A DNA stretch of 64,000 nt from Azolla caroliniana. Lineage: Eukaryota; Polypodiophyta. Shown here in pieces: positions 50,951-64,000 of the stretch. Under the pieces are notes generated by a model. It did no database searches and had not been told where the DNA came from. It saw only the letters and a program-made list of their open reading frames with translations. The DNA lies in assembly GCA_043228905.1 (NCBI GenBank), contig JBHGNT010000011.1:18042001-18106000 (forward strand), written 5' to 3'. Both the position numbers and the translations under genes were made by a program. The stretch's first letter is position 1; each line of letters begins with the position of its first letter.

Positions 50951-53424
50951 AATAAAATTTCCGTTATGATGTGGGATACGAGAGGTGAGGAAGTATCATT
51001 CACTCTACAATATGGAAGAAGCATTCCACTATCACAATTTACCAGAATAAAAGCTACGTAGATTGGCATCACAATTAACAATAAAAACTGAATCTTCACC
51101 TTAATCTTTATGGAATAAAGACTGCCCTTAACTCCAAGCTTATATTGGAACAAAAAGCATGGTATTGGACCATATTTGGTTCGTAGATACGAGCCCACAA
51201 TGTGGCATATCCTTTTTGAGCATATTATTATGAAAAAATCTGAAGTCTACATACAACGTGCAAAAATAAAAGAACAATGATTGCTAGTCAAATCATAGTT
51301 TAGAGGAATGATGTTGTCACCATCGTGCTCGACCAAGGAAAAATAGATGCATTTGTGTAGATAAAGGGACATTACATTATGCTTATATATTAACTTTATC
51401 CCGTTTTTTGTATAAGAAATTTTGGCTTTTGCAATTGTGAAGCACGAAATGGGTTTCTCAAGTAGTTGAGCGATTCCAAAAGTGATAAGAGATTTAGTGT
51501 TTAGATAAGTCTAAAGGACATGACAATATTATGGATAGGGTTTGTTTATGTATATCCATGTATTCATTCTTAGTAGCCCAAACACACACATATAAATGCA
51601 CCACACTAGCATATTTGCAAGCAATAAATCTTTTTATGTCCTCTTGATATTAGGAAATTTGGACGTTTTGATCAAATATATTTGCATTTTGATTGGACGT
51701 TATACATGCATTAGACAAAGAAATCTTATGTTTATACATCATATTACATATTCCATAGCTCATCAAATTTGATCGAGGTGTTACACAAATGAAATGTGTT
51801 ACATTTAAACTTTGTATGACTCCTTAGCTTGAAGAAATACATAAAGAAGTGAAAAGATTGAAGTATACATCTTGTCACATTTTGTCATCAATAATGCTTT
51901 GACCATTTTTTGATCTAAAAACCTATGCTTGGTAGTATCTTTAAAAACTCATTTTCGTGAAGCTTGTAATACAAGTGGGAAAACTCTACAAGAGGGAAGG
52001 AGATCCCACTAACTTGCAAGTCTCAACTACACATGTTGGGATAATAAATTTGACCTTGTGTGAAAAATTGGCTAAACCATACTAAATTCACAAAGCTTTG
52101 GTGAAATGATAGGATTGTTTAGAAGGGATTAGTAAATGAGTATACTAACAAGGGATTGTGGGTGCGTGAGCACACAAGTGTGATTGCATCATGATGGCCA
52201 ATGAAGCAAATAGTAGACTATTAGCATGACATGCTATAACTAAAGTTCATGATTAGGAGGCAATTTTTACATCTACTTTCTTGGCGATCTAATACTACTA
52301 GTTTAATTATATGTATGTTGATATACACACCGATTCCCTTATGGACAATGATATTCTACCAACACATCAGTCAATCTACCTTAGCCTACCAAATTTCATC
52401 TTTACAATTATATTCCACCAACACACCAGTCAATCTTTACAATGTGCAAGTTAACTTTTCCAAAACATGGCATCCACAAATAATCAATCTACTCATCTAT
52501 TCCAATCAAAGCATGATATTTATGATGTCGTTCTTTGATCCTTTTCAAAGTGCTTAATATATAATACAACTCCTTTACACTCTTCAAAGCATGAAATTGC
52601 TCGTGCCGTATCTCTTTTATTCTTTTTCATGCAAGGATTTTAAGGTAAAAAGTTTAAACTATTCTTTTTATTGCTGAATCAATGAATTGCACATTTTCTT
52701 ATGTTGCTTTGTAAAGGTGATTTGCTGTTTGATTTCTATGTAATACTATTTTGATGATTGACAACCAATATATATATATATCTCCATAATGTTATATAAA
52801 ATCTGGCTTGAGTCATATAGGAGACCGTGGCATGACTTACAATGGCATTCATTCACATGCATCACATGTTGGCCATTAACAATATCGATTAATGTACTCT
52901 TCTTTTGGCACATAGGATTTACTTTCAGCCTCATTGAATAAGACATAAATCAAGGAATCACTTCTTTTGATCAAGGACAAATCTTGGAAGATGGTTGGCT
53001 AAGAAGGCTCTAGAACATTGTCAAAAGGTGGGAGGAGTTTGAATTTCTCACGGTGTAAAAAATATTCGTCGACAACTTCACGCGCAAGGATCACATAATT
53101 TTGAGCACCCTTTACGTGTGCGTGCTTCATTCCCTGTTAAATATCAGTAACCGACAACGGTCACTAGGTGGGGGGGGTTCCCAAATCATGTCTCTGAGAG
53201 TAGGCAACCATCGTGAGAGCAAAAGGAAGGTCAGCCAACGCTGGTTCGAAATGAACAACCATGAGGATGTACATGGAACAGTGCCAACGTTGGGATGGGG
53301 GGGTGTGAGTCAGACAAGGGTTGGGGAGTGTACCAGATCATGACCACTGTGGTTAAGCGCCCATACGTAAAGATTGAGGTTGTCTCATGGGTATAATACA
53401 TACATACATACATACATACATAGG

Positions 53425-53462
<38 letters not shown>

Positions 53463-53504
53463 CATACACACACACACACACACACACATACATACATACA
53501 TACA

Positions 53505-53536
<32 letters not shown>

Positions 53537-53764
53537 GGCATGGGATTTCCTATGTGTTTGGCCTTATGGCCGGCCGGCCATGTTTATTGGGCAGAGTTGG
53601 GCTATGGTGTCTTTTCCTTTTTTTTGTGTCTTATTTGTTTTTGTTTTAAGACTAGGAACAGAGAACTCAGCAGAAGAAGAACAAATTTTTGCGTATCATC
53701 AATCATCAGCAAATCATCCATCAATCAAACAATTCATCCTTTTCTTTCTTTCTTTCTCGTAAGA
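50951..53764. other. Intergenic region between PAP29 and STR1
   Basis: AT-rich sequence without recognisable exons, ending in a microsatellite cluster and the STR1 leader. Confidence 0.55.
53396..53534 (+). repeat. Compound (CATA)n(GATA)n(CA)n(CATA)n microsatellite upstream of STR1
   Basis: About 140 bases of tetranucleotide and dinucleotide repeats end 230 bases before the STR1 ATG. Long open frames on both strands here are repeat artefacts. Confidence 0.97.
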
Positions 53765-56700
53765 ATGCGAGCTACAGTCATGATAAGAAGCTCTGCTGCA
53801 GCTCTCTTCCGCCATCGACCTTCTTCACTCTCTTCTTCTTCTTCTTCTTCTTCTTCTTCAAAGGTTTGTATACCTTCCCCCTTCAGTCAATTCCTCCTCC
53901 TCCTCCTCCTCCTCTCCCTTCTTCTTTCACCATTTGTTGATCATGTTTTCTCCACTCTCCCCTTTTGTTTCTTTTGGCAGACCTTCGTTCCCCTCGCCCA
54001 ATGGTCTTGCAAGGTTTCTCCCTCGTCAGCGACCTTGGATTTCTACTGTATTAAGGCTAGGTCTTTCCCCATTACGTCTACCAGGAACTCCTTTACCTTC
54101 ATTTCAGCTAGAGTTCCTTTGGCAACATCTCAGAAAAGTTTTCTCGTCTCTGCATTCTCAACTGATTCAGTTCAGAACTCCACTAAAGAAACAATGTCTG
54201 ATCCTGTTGTCTCACCGCAATGGCTCCTCTCACGTCTCAATGATCCCAATATTAAGGTAATTCTCTGTTTGGAAATGTTCTATAATGCGTCAAATTAACT
54301 GCTAATCAACATACTTTTTGATTAGAGAAAATATAAAATTTACTGGTAAGTTTTGGTGAAAGGCAAATGCACCATGCTAAAGCCCCATGAAAAGCACATT
54401 CTTTTAAACGATCAGAATTTTGCTCCGTTTCTGAATACGAACGAGTTTTCATCAAGTTAGCATCTCTGGATCAGATATTTTACCTTGTTGTCCATTTATA
54501 CGGTACTAGGCTGGTCCTATACTATGTAAGGTTAGTTTTCACTTGATTGATTAACTTATAGATATGTATATGTATGTATGTATATGTGTGTGGGTGATTA
54601 CTTTCTTGCAAAACTTGAGCCAAGTATAGAATACTTGCCTATGTTCCATGAAAGTAGAAAATTATTTGGACCTTTGAAAGGTACTATGCTACTTCATGTT
54701 CTGCATGTTTACTGTTTGGATGTGGCCAATCTTCGATGCCATGGTTTAATTTCTGTGAAGACACGCACACTATTTAATTCTTTGTATGATAACCCACTCA
54801 AGGCGATTGGTATGTTGCACATATTGTTGATATCAAGATATGGTTTTATGGTTTTATAAAATGACTGTATGATTCCCTGAGCTTATCAAAGGGGGCCATT
54901 TGCATTTCGTTTCTTATGAAGCATATTTGTGTAGTCAATTTTCTGGACTTATAGTTGCTCAATTTGCAGATTTTGGATGCATCATGGTATATGCCAGCTG
55001 ACAAGAGAAACCCTTTTCAAGAATACAAGGTTTCACTTGGCATTTGGCATTTGTTTCTGTTTTGCATATGGAATAATATAGAAGAGTAGACCAATTTTTT
55101 CTACGGTCTTTACAGGAATGCCGAATCCCTGGTGCATTATTTTTTGATGTTGATGGTGTAGTGGATCCAACATCTGATGTAAGCATGTTGTAATTAAACT
55201 TTCGTATCATCGCAAACTTGCATGATGATAAAATCTGGATGCATCTATCTTAATATTTGATTTGGTTCTATGATGGCTGGTGGTAAGAGTACTCAAGTCT
55301 TATTTCTGTATTTCCTATTCAAAGACATTTAACATGCTATTTGTGTCATAGTGATTTGACCTCTACAAAGATATTTTATAGATACTTCTGTTCTTACCCT
55401 ATTTGCGTCCAGAATTAATCCTTTCAACTTATCTAATTCTATCTACTAATTGGCAGTTGCCCCACATGCTTCCATCTGAATCTGCTTTTGCTGCTGCTGT
55501 CTCCTCCTTGGGAATCAATAACAGTGATACAGTAGTTGTTTATGATGGCAAAGGGATCTTCAGTGCAGCGCGTGTTTGGTGGTAAAATGCTTAACTATTT
55601 ATATTTTGCTATATCTAAGTTCTTTGGTGCTCTTTCTTTCGCTCCTAACCTCTTTCATAACAACTTCACAAAAATCTCATATGAGTTGGCTTAAACGAGG
55701 TAACTAGTTTTCTTTGGTGTTGTTGTGTTCTCTTCTGATTCGTTTTGTATTCTGTGTATGATTTTCTTTGTCTACCCTGCTAGCAACATCTGGCCTGGCA
55801 AGACAAATGCAAACAATAGTGAGAAAAATGTCTATTTCTTCGTATGTGTCAATATTGACGTGAAACTACGTTGATGCATTTATCTCAAGCATAGCTTTCC
55901 TTATATGCTATCACAACACTCCATTCACTGATCCTTTTCTAACTAAGCTGTGTGACCAGTCCAAGTATCAGAGTTTCAGTAGTTGCTGGATCAAATGTGA
56001 ATCTCATTAGCTCATCAGATTCCTTATATATATATATATATAATGTAGTTTGTTTTTTCAAGGGACTTAAAAAGTCAAATTATGAACATGCTATGCAGAA
56101 AAAGAAGTTTATTATTACATTTATTTTGTTCATTAGCAGTATCAATGCTCAACCATTACTTTATGCTTATGTAGGATGTTTCGCACTTTTGGCCATGAGA
56201 ATGTTCTAGTCTTAGATGGGGGCCTTCCTAAGTGGCGCGCTTTTGGTTTCAATTTGGATGTTGTCATTCCTGATGACTTGGTGGAAAGGATCAAAAGAGC
56301 ATCCGAAGTTGTAAAGGATGTTTACAAAGGACAACAGGTCTGACTATGATGCTTGTATATTGTCACTGATAAATCACAATAGTATCATCATTGGTGTTGT
56401 TATAAGTCAATATGAAATGTTTGATGTGGCTTCATGTTGTGCAGGTTGAAACAGGAAATTTCAAAGCATCGTTGCAGTCTGAGCTTGTTTGGTCAGCAGA
56501 TCAGGTAAGCATTAATTTAATTTTAAATACAAGCAGGCAGAGAAAGTTTTCCTATTGATGTTGTTTGTTTTGCCCTCATTCTCAAGGTGAAACACAATAT
56601 AGAGCATAAACAACGGGTGCTTATAGATGCTCGCAGCAAGGCCAGGTTAGATTTTAAACAAAAATTATTTTTCTTCAGGTTCATATGCTAACTAGAAGGT

Positions 56701-58846
56701 GGATATTTATGCTTAGATCATAGCATGAAATCATGTTTCTGACATTGGTTTTATGCATGAGAATATTTTAAATTTTCTTAGTGCTAGAGCTGTTTCAAAT
56801 ACCCAACTTTTCCCATTGATGATGTCCAGTTTTTTAGGTATGAGGAGGAGAAGCCATCATGGACATCACAAGATTATAGAATACCCAGTTTAGACACTTG
56901 ATGGTGGCTACTTGTTTGTAGACCATGATGGTTACAATGTGCCATTGATGGATTAATGTTCTCACCTACCAATGGGTTGGATTAGGGGTCTCACGTACTG
57001 TTGGTTGGATCAAGATTCTCACCTACCACTGGTTGGATTAGAGGTTCTCACCTTCTGTGGGTTGGATTAGGGTTTTGACCTGTTACGGCTGGCCAAAACA
57101 GCTATACACCTATTCTTCAAAGCAATAAATAAATAAATAAATAAATATGTATTGTCTTAAAATCACTAGTTTAAGTGTTTTCAAGTATGGCCAAAACATC
57201 TATACCCCTATTCTTCAAGGCAATAAATAAATAAATATGTATTGTCTTAAAAGCACTAGTTTAAGTGTTATTCTGTACACTTTGCCTATTCCCACCATTA
57301 AATCCCATGAACTCTTCTTTGTTTTCATTTCTGCTGGCATGTGCCTCCTACACTGTCTGTAAAAAACTGATTTTCTGAAGACTGAATGAAACTGTATACT
57401 CAGCGAACTCCTTTAGACTTAACATGTTTGGATACAATCTGTCATCATCAGGTTTGATGGTGTAGCTCCAGAACCACGACAAGGTATCAGAGGAGGTCAT
57501 GTTCCTGGCAGTATATGTGTACCCTTCACCGAGGTAAGGTATTTCAGGTTTTTTGGATTCAGGAACTTGTTTTACTTATTCTCTTTTGTATTCACCTTGT
57601 AATTAGGTGCTTAAAGATGGCACGACATTACTGGAGGCTTCAGAACTGAGGCAAAAATTTGAAGCAGCAGGTATAGTCACTTTTAAAAATAATGAAATTT
57701 CTATTTGAAAATTTAGTTGAACCACACATGTATGAACCCAAGGGCTTCTGAAGGCAAGTATAATATTTATCTTATGATTATCATTTTTATTTGGTTCTTA
57801 ATTTACTTCGTGTAATCGTTGCCACACATTACCTTATCTTTCTGTGGAAAGAGGAACAGAGTCTATTGTAGAGCTTTGTAATGCAGTATTCCATAACTCA
57901 AGGAATTGTTAATGGAGCTTATATGTAGATATTTCTGTGCAGGGGTAGGACATATAGTATTTAGATGGAGTTTTTGAAAGAAGAAACTGTCTTGAGGCAG
58001 TAGGATATATGGTTGTTAAGTTTCAGAATCTGAGACAGGAAACCTGTATGAGATAGTCGTGGAAACATAACCTCAGTACCTGTAGAATAGGTATGTACCA
58101 AGTTATGATGTACATCTCAAGGTGGGGTTTGCATTCGTGGATCTGCTGACCATTTTTCAACGTGTATTAGTTTCAGATTGTCATCGATCATATTCAGGTT
58201 TACATTACCCTTGTTGGGAAGACTGATACTTGTACGTTAATCTATTATAGGTTTTAACTCCCCCTGAGGTGTAGTGTATACTATTTTTTGACTTCACTGG
58301 AACAACTTGTGTACCGTAAAATGATTCTCACTTCATCAGAACATTTTTGTTAGTCTTGACCAATGAAGTGTAATTGCCAGCATATCAGAACAACCGTACA
58401 TCTAGCATTAACTTTATAGTAATCATGATGTTTTTTTTTCCAGGTCTCTCTCTCTCCAAGCCTATAGTAGCATCATGTGGCACTGGAGTGACCGCATGCG
58501 TCCTTGCATTGGTGAGATTCCACTATTTTACATCAAATTTGATCTTGGAAGGTGTTACTGTTGATAACTTGATAATTGATGTATTGTTTATCTCATATTC
58601 TTTACTTCATTTTTTATTAATTACATCATATTTATATTATATATATCCATCCATCCATCTATCTATCTCCAATTCCTTCCTTTTGTCCAAGAAATTATCA
58701 ATATCTCATATCCTTTACTTCATTTTTTATTGAGGGGTTTTCAGGCACTTCATCGACTGGGAAAAGAAGATATTTCTGTATATGATGGTTCCTGGACAGA
58801 ATGGGGAGGGCTTCCAGATACTCCTGTCGCTACTAGTTCTGGATAA
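53765..58846 (+). CDS. STR1: Thiosulfate/3-mercaptopyruvate sulfurtransferase 1, mitochondrial
   Basis: Twelve exons, all phase-consistent: 53765-53863, 53981-54256, 54970-55029, 55116-55178, 55457-55581, 56175-56337, 56445-56504, 56587-56645, 57452-57533, 57607-57670, 58444-58511, 58745-58846 (TAA), giving 406 residues. An Arg/Ala/Ser-rich leader suits mitochondrial targeting. Two rhodanese domains follow: the inactive N-terminal one ([52 protein letters not shown]) and the active C-terminal one ([23 protein letters not shown], then CGTGVTA with catalytic Cys362, and YDGSWTEWG). STR1 moves sulfur from 3-mercaptopyruvate or thiosulfate to cyanide or thiols and is needed for embryo development in Arabidopsis. 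A second methionine (ETMSDPVVS) could start a shorter form. A likely poly(A) signal AATAAA lies at 58987. Confidence 0.95.
53841..53860 (+). repeat. (TTC)n repeat encoding poly-Ser in the STR1 leader
   Basis: TCT codons, about ten in a row, give a serine run at residues 23-32, just before the first splice donor. Confidence 0.9.
53864..53980 (+). other. 117-nt stop-free intron in the STR1 leader
   Basis: The donor (AAG/GTTTGT) and acceptor (TTTTGGCAG/ACC) are good. The intron length is a multiple of three, and the STR1 frame runs through it without a stop. If retained, it would add 39 hydrophobic residues (including [12 protein letters not shown]) to the targeting peptide. Confidence 0.75.
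56948..57080 (+). repeat. 28-bp minisatellite in STR1 intron 8
   Basis: Five units start at about 56948, 56976, 57004, 57032 and 57060. Each has GTTGGATTA (or GATGGATTA) and, in most units, a TCTCACC-type block. Confidence 0.85.
57091..57270 (+). repeat. 98-bp tandem duplication with (AAAT)n in STR1 intron 8
   Basis: The copies at 57091-57188 and 57189-57270 both run from GGCCAAAACA through a variable AATA/AAAT run to TATGTATTGTCTTAAAA and AGTTTAAGTGTT. Confidence 0.9.
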
Positions 58847-59551
58847 TAGACGGATATTATGAAAAAGTAAATTCCCAACACATGCATGGGAGCTTCTATA
58901 TTGAACTTCCATAGAAGAATAATGTAATGTGGCAAAATTTTTCTTTTTTGAGTAGAGATCCTGACTCCCTACCACAAGATAATGCCAATAAAATAGAGTA
59001 GCTATATTATCTAGAACCTAAATATAAGCATCAATGCTGGTTGTGAGACTCCTGCAATAAATGTACTATATTCAAATGTATCTAAAATAGAATGTCCCAA
59101 TAGAGCAATCAAAATTACCAAATATTTTTAAGGTTTCAAATATATATCCACATTATATTTGATAAAATATTCGCCATCCCCATTTGATTCAGTAAATAAT
59201 TGCATTTCAATTGAAATTGATTATATATTTTACAAACACTTGTGCCTTGATAGCAACGCTTGTGTGACATAATCGTGCACAAGATTGGCAGGCATTGTTA
59301 ACCCCTTATCAATGCTTTATCTTTGTGATGAAATGTGACTTTGTAACAAAAAATTTCTTTTATATATCTCAATTATGCAGTGTGCGAATTATAAGTGCCT
59401 TTTGATATCCTTCATGGCGGATATGGGGTGATGTAAAAATATTACAAATGCATATGCATAACTCATTGTTGATTATGCATTCTCGATTTTGTTCATGGTC
59501 ATGTCATATATAATCATCCTTTATTTAATATGATTATGTATTCTCATATGC
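58847..59551. other. Spacer between convergent STR1 and AKT1-type genes
   Basis: The two genes end tail to tail in about 700 bases of AT-rich sequence that holds both 3' UTRs. No other feature was seen. Confidence 0.65.
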
Positions 59552-62500
59552 TTAGTCGTGGAGCGCTAGAAGCCTATGCAATTCATCTTCATCAACTGCA
59601 TATATATGGTCGTCGTCTCTCAACACATGAATGTCACTAATCTCTGCCAATCCCGCACTCAATATCTTCACTGGGAGGTGTTTGAATTCGACTCCTGTGT
59701 AATAACATTGCATAATGCATCAAACCAAAGCTTTTAATCTACCTGATTTTTAATCCAAAGAAGACTAAAACCAAAACTGTGTAGTGGAGAAAGAGAGAAC
59801 CAGACATACTAGCAATTTGTAGCAAATCTTGCAATGAACTTGGTATATTAATGAGCTTCCCTAGTTGCACCACTGAATAGCTGCCCTTTGGATGTGACGG
59901 ATGAATTACTACCCTAATAGGTCCACATCTAGCTCTGCCTATACTCCTTTCAACGTTTCTTGAATAATTGCACAAAACCCCTCTTCCCTCACGTTTTTCA
60001 ACTTCCAATGTTTTACAATGATTGTGTTTGGAATAAGAACGAGTACAATGCGTTGAATGATTGATACCACACGTCGGTGTATTCAACGCACCATGCATTG
60101 TCTCAGCTGAAAGAGTATCATTGTCCAGCCCATTCTCTAATGCTTTATTCATTTGCTCTTTTTCAGCAATTTGCAAAGACGTTCCCTTATTCACCTTGTC
60201 ATCATCCTTACGGCTTCCAATATATTGGGGCAAAAGATTGACGAGATTTTCTTGCTTTTGCTGTTTGGCTAAGTCCAATGGTTGGAGACGTCTGGTATCG
60301 TACAAACTTGGATTAGCTCCTTGATCCATCAAGAAGTTTGTCATATGAATGTTGCCCGTCGAAGTAGACACATGAAGGGGGGTACAGCCATCTGAAATTT
60401 GTGCATTGACATTAACTCCATATTTTAACATATCTTGTAAGACCTCAAGGCTTTCATTCTCAGCCGTGTTGGAAAGAAATTTCTCTTCCAGTTCATGCGT
60501 CAATCGAGCTCCATGGTTCCATAAGGCTTCAGCAATCGCTAAATTCCGGCACTGTATTGCTTCCCAAAGAGGAACTATACCATCATCATCTGTAAAATAG
60601 ATAAGAGTGTTATTTTCTGCTAAGAGAAAAAGAGACACTGATGGCATATGCCAATCCATGTTTTTATTCAGGTAATTTATTTTTGTGGGATGTGTTTCAA
60701 TCTAGATGTCTGCGTTTTTATTTTTGACATGATCCCTAAATTGTTGGCCTAGTATCTTCCTTGAATAGGTGTTACCTTTTTTCTTTTTCTTTTTGATGCA
60801 GACACTGAACCATTTGTACATTACCTTGAATATTCGGATCAGCTCCATAATCCAAGAGAGCTTGTATACACTCCTGAGAACCATTAGCTGCAGCAATATG
60901 CTGGTTTATCGAAACTAAATCTACTTAGAAATTAGAGTAATAAAACTGCAAAGTAAAGTCTAAAAATAACATAAAAATCAAGGTTACAATGAAATTCCAA
61001 AATCACTTCTATAATAACATAATTAAAAAAATGCTCCGTACAAGAGGAGTGCGCCCACAATAATCAGTGGTGTCAGGATCCCTCCCTCTTCTTAGAAACT
61101 CTTCCAAAAGCTTATAATTCCCTTTTGATGCAAGAAAACCCAAGCTCAAAGTCATCCCTATTCCAACATCTGTCATAATGGACTCAATTCCTGTTGTCAG
61201 CCCGAGCAATGAAACAACCTTCGAGTCCTTTAAGTGCTGCAATCATTTATAAAACACACAAACATTTATAGGATAAACATTGCTTCTTTTTGTTGTGAAA
61301 ACTCAGAACTACCCTGATGTTCTCTTATCTCCCTGGAATGCCCCAAAGTTTTGTTTTTTCCAAAAGAGTGAACAAGGAACAAGTTTTGTTAATTGAGAAA
61401 AAGTAAATGAATTCACCATAATTGCTCTAATAGCACACATAATTGAGGAAACCGGATAAGTTGACCATATATATACATATAATTGCTCAATTCGCCATAT
61501 AACTACTGGAGTGGGTTTTAACAAGATCATTTGGGGAAATAAAGAAAATTTAGGGGCACTTTGGAGAAATAAGAAAAAGTGGAGAGTAATTGGGAGTTCA
61601 CAATGTTAAATATATTGCAGAAGGACACCTGATAGAGATTATCTATGACAGTCTGTCCATCCATAATGTTGCCTTGCATGATGCTCATGAAAGCTGTCCG
61701 ATTGATTCGTAGTAATTGAGAAAGCTTCTTGCTTCGGACTGTAAATGGTTGTGGTTGGCAGCAGAGTGCTCCCATCTCTCCAATGACCTCTCCCGGTCTT
61801 GCATTTACAACATGCTGCAAAGATGCTTCTAAAATTAAGAGAACTTTTAACATGAGTAAATAGTTCGATTAAGAAAAAAACTAGGAATAGTAATAATAAT
61901 CACGATTGATTAATGGTGTGCTTTACCTGCTCTACCCCATCTTTGCAGATCAAAAGCTCCTAGACATGCAAACCAAATACAATTATGGGTCAATTAAGCC
62001 TATTAGTAGGTGGTGTCTTTTGACATTATCTGAGGATCAATTAAGAAGAACCAATATTTTCTCCACGGGTGAAATGAGTGGTTACATATTATATTCTCCA
62101 TTAATGTGTAGATCACTCTAAGATAATGAAAATTGCAAGATCCAAAGACTTTTAGGACTTTTATTATAATACAAGTGAACTTAGACCAAGACTAAAATGA
62201 ATCTAATGTATGAGGACAGCTATGATATAAGTGAATTAAGATCAAGATAATATACCACAGCCCCTGATACCAAGACATAGAACTCAGTAGGAGCCTCGTT
62301 ATGAAGAATTATGTCCTCTTTGGGTGGGAAATATTCGGCTTCCATTTCGGCCACCTGATGAAAGCATCTCCTATGAGACTCTCTTTTTGTGCATCAATTT
62401 AACTCTTTACTATTAAAAAGCTTGGGAACACGTTCTCAAGAGTATAGATAGATGGCATACCAGTTGAAGCAAGAAGTCATAAGAAGTGCCTTGGAACAAG

Positions 62501-64000
62501 TAAACCTTCTCTATAACAGGTAGAAAGAGGTGTTGAGCAACGTTGGATCGTATGCGCTTCGGCAACTTAGCCATTGTTTTCTCTTGCTGGAGGGACTCGG
62601 TCCTATACTTCAACCTCAGATGATCCATCATCTGATTCCGTAACCTCACGGGCAAATGGTTGCGTATTGAAAAGCTCGAAACAGCTTGAATAGAATCCCT
62701 CTGGAAAACAAAGAAACAAGATGCATTCCATTCAAACCAAAGAAAAACATGCGCCAGAAACAATGACATCCAAGACGATTTGAAATGACTCGAATAGAAT
62801 CTTTGTGTCCAAAACAGCATAAGCAGCAAAAGAGATGATATTGTCAGTCCTTACAAAGTTTTGAGTTCGTGCTGTGTACCGAACGACTAGATTTGTCATG
62901 TTACCGATCAAGTAAGAAGTAAGACCAAGATTGAAGAGCATATACATAGCACATAAGACCATCTCCTGGGGGTTCTCAGCATGGAGATCACCATAACCCA
63001 CTGTTGATAGGGTGGTCATGGACCAGTATATGGAGTAGATGTATCTTACCCAGATACTCTCACTCATAAAATCTGGAAGTGCAGCTGATATCCATGTATT
63101 GTTTTGACTATGGCGCCTCTCTGCAATTATGTAAAGGAAACATGCTGCACAGTGTACACACAATAAAGTAACCTACAACACAAAAACAGAGTATATATGA
63201 CACAAGGTATAAACCCTAACTAAACATGAAAGTTACACCTGAAAGGTATATAAACTACCCAAAGCTTGAAAACTTCACACGTATAATTTTAAGCCCGAAA
63301 CTGAAACTTACAGCCAAAAGCTTCATACAACGTATCCAAAAATAGCTGAATCGCACATCCTTTTCGAGTCTGCCAAAACGATGATTTACTAGAGATTTCA
63401 TTATATATAGCACACTCAGTCCCCTGTATATGAGGACTATCCATTGTGTTGAATTTTAACACAAGCTAGCGATAGTAGAATAAATAGAAAAAAAAAAAGA
63501 ATTTAAGGATCGATCGATACATAACACACCTTGCGAACAAGCTACTCACACGTCGAAGCCGCCAGAGACGTAGCATGTTAAGAAGGTTATATACAAGACC
63601 CCGCCCGATCTTTCCAGTCACAACAAGTGCAAGGACTTGGAATGGAATTGAGGATGCAACATCAAGCACAAGCCACGTTGTCATATACCTGGATTTAAGA
63701 AAATAAATGTCTGCAATCTGAGATAATGCATAAAGATCTGAGTGCAAACACTATAATATATCATGTGTGTATGTATGTCTGCATGTGTTATGCTATGTTT
63801 GTATGTGTTATATTGTGTATGTATGTTATCTAAAATGGTCAATTTGTCTAATAATCAATTTACCTTAGAGCTATTTGTGATTTGCAATCCACTAGTAGGT
63901 ATGTTTTTTTATCCAAGTAAGCAACGAAGAAAGTTAGAACTACATCTGTTGCAAAAAATGCATCCACCATGTAATCCACAATGAAGAACCGTTCGGGAAG
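59552..64000 (-). CDS. AKT1: Inward-rectifying Shaker K+ channel, AKT1 type (5' end outside the window)
   Basis: Twelve exons in transcript order: (beyond 64000)-63864, 63688-63530, 63369-63312, 63172-62855, 62700-62461, 62354-62256, 61959-61927, 61814-61629, 61236-61042, 60900-60825, 60589-59810, 59694-59552 (TAA). All phases match, giving 807 residues from the window edge. The order of parts is: end of S1 and S2 ([20 protein letters not shown]), S3, S4 with spaced Arg ([15 protein letters not shown]), S5, pore with filter TVGYGD, S6 ([20 protein letters not shown]), C-linker, cyclic-nucleotide-binding domain ([12 protein letters not shown]...PFTVRS), ankyrin repeats ([28 protein letters not shown] and four or five more) and a KHA domain ([11 protein letters not shown] to [13 protein letters not shown]). 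AKT1 mediates root K+ uptake at the plasma membrane and is activated by the CBL-CIPK23 module. SPIK/AKT5 paralogues cannot be excluded without the N-terminus. Confidence 0.92.

Noticed and set aside
53231-53541. Long minus-strand open frames with MYVC repeats and runs of I/Y/L/S
   Set aside because: They are translations of the CATA/GATA/CA microsatellite. No stop arises because of the repeat, and there is no protein evidence.

Overview
This is a stretch of flowering-plant nuclear chromosome. It has multi-exon genes with GT-AG introns, long AT-rich introns and spacers, abundant microsatellites, decayed LINE and Ty3/gypsy pieces, and plant-only families (phytocystatin, XTH, CRS2-associated factor, AKT-type K+ channel). 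The species cannot be named from the sequence. I saw no prokaryotic, viral or operon-like organisation, and no rRNA, tRNA or CRISPR.

Layout from left to right. (1) 2045-2714 +, three exons of a phytocystatin with a legumain-inhibitor extension; its first exon is not in the window. (2) 6142-13352 +, a complete nine-exon DUF616/MUCI70-type putative Golgi glycosyltransferase with repeats and a retroelement scrap in its 3.7-kb first intron. (3) 14723-23240 -, an OB-fold protein with a C-terminal zinc-ribbon, of a family I cannot name with certainty. (4) 23.4-32.2 kb, a gene-poor block with a long-TIR DNA transposon, a PPR-like pseudogene, a LINE fragment and tandem repeats. (5) 32232-33620 -, a complete xyloglucan endotransglucosylase/hydrolase. 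(6) 33.7-41.3 kb, a second gene-poor block with LINE pieces, PPR debris and a hairpin. (7) 41290-46151 -, a chloroplast group II intron splicing factor of the CAF1/CAF2 type. (8) 48417-50950 +, a PAP29-type purple acid phosphatase. (9) 53765-58846 +, a thiosulfate/3-mercaptopyruvate sulfurtransferase (STR1). (10) 59552-64000 -, an AKT1-type Shaker K+ channel whose 5' end lies beyond the window.

The genes do not form a pathway; each has its own promoter and they serve different compartments (secretory system and wall, chloroplast, mitochondrion, plasma membrane, probably nucleus). Exon models were built by hand from splice sites, reading phase and family motifs. Six are phase-consistent throughout the part visible. 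The OB-fold gene has an unresolved section at about 16.1-17.8 kb. I found no convincing new multi-gene system. The items most worth checking are the stop-free 117-nt intron in the STR1 leader, the OB-fold/zinc-ribbon gene, the long-TIR element, and the near-perfect hairpin at 35.05 kb.
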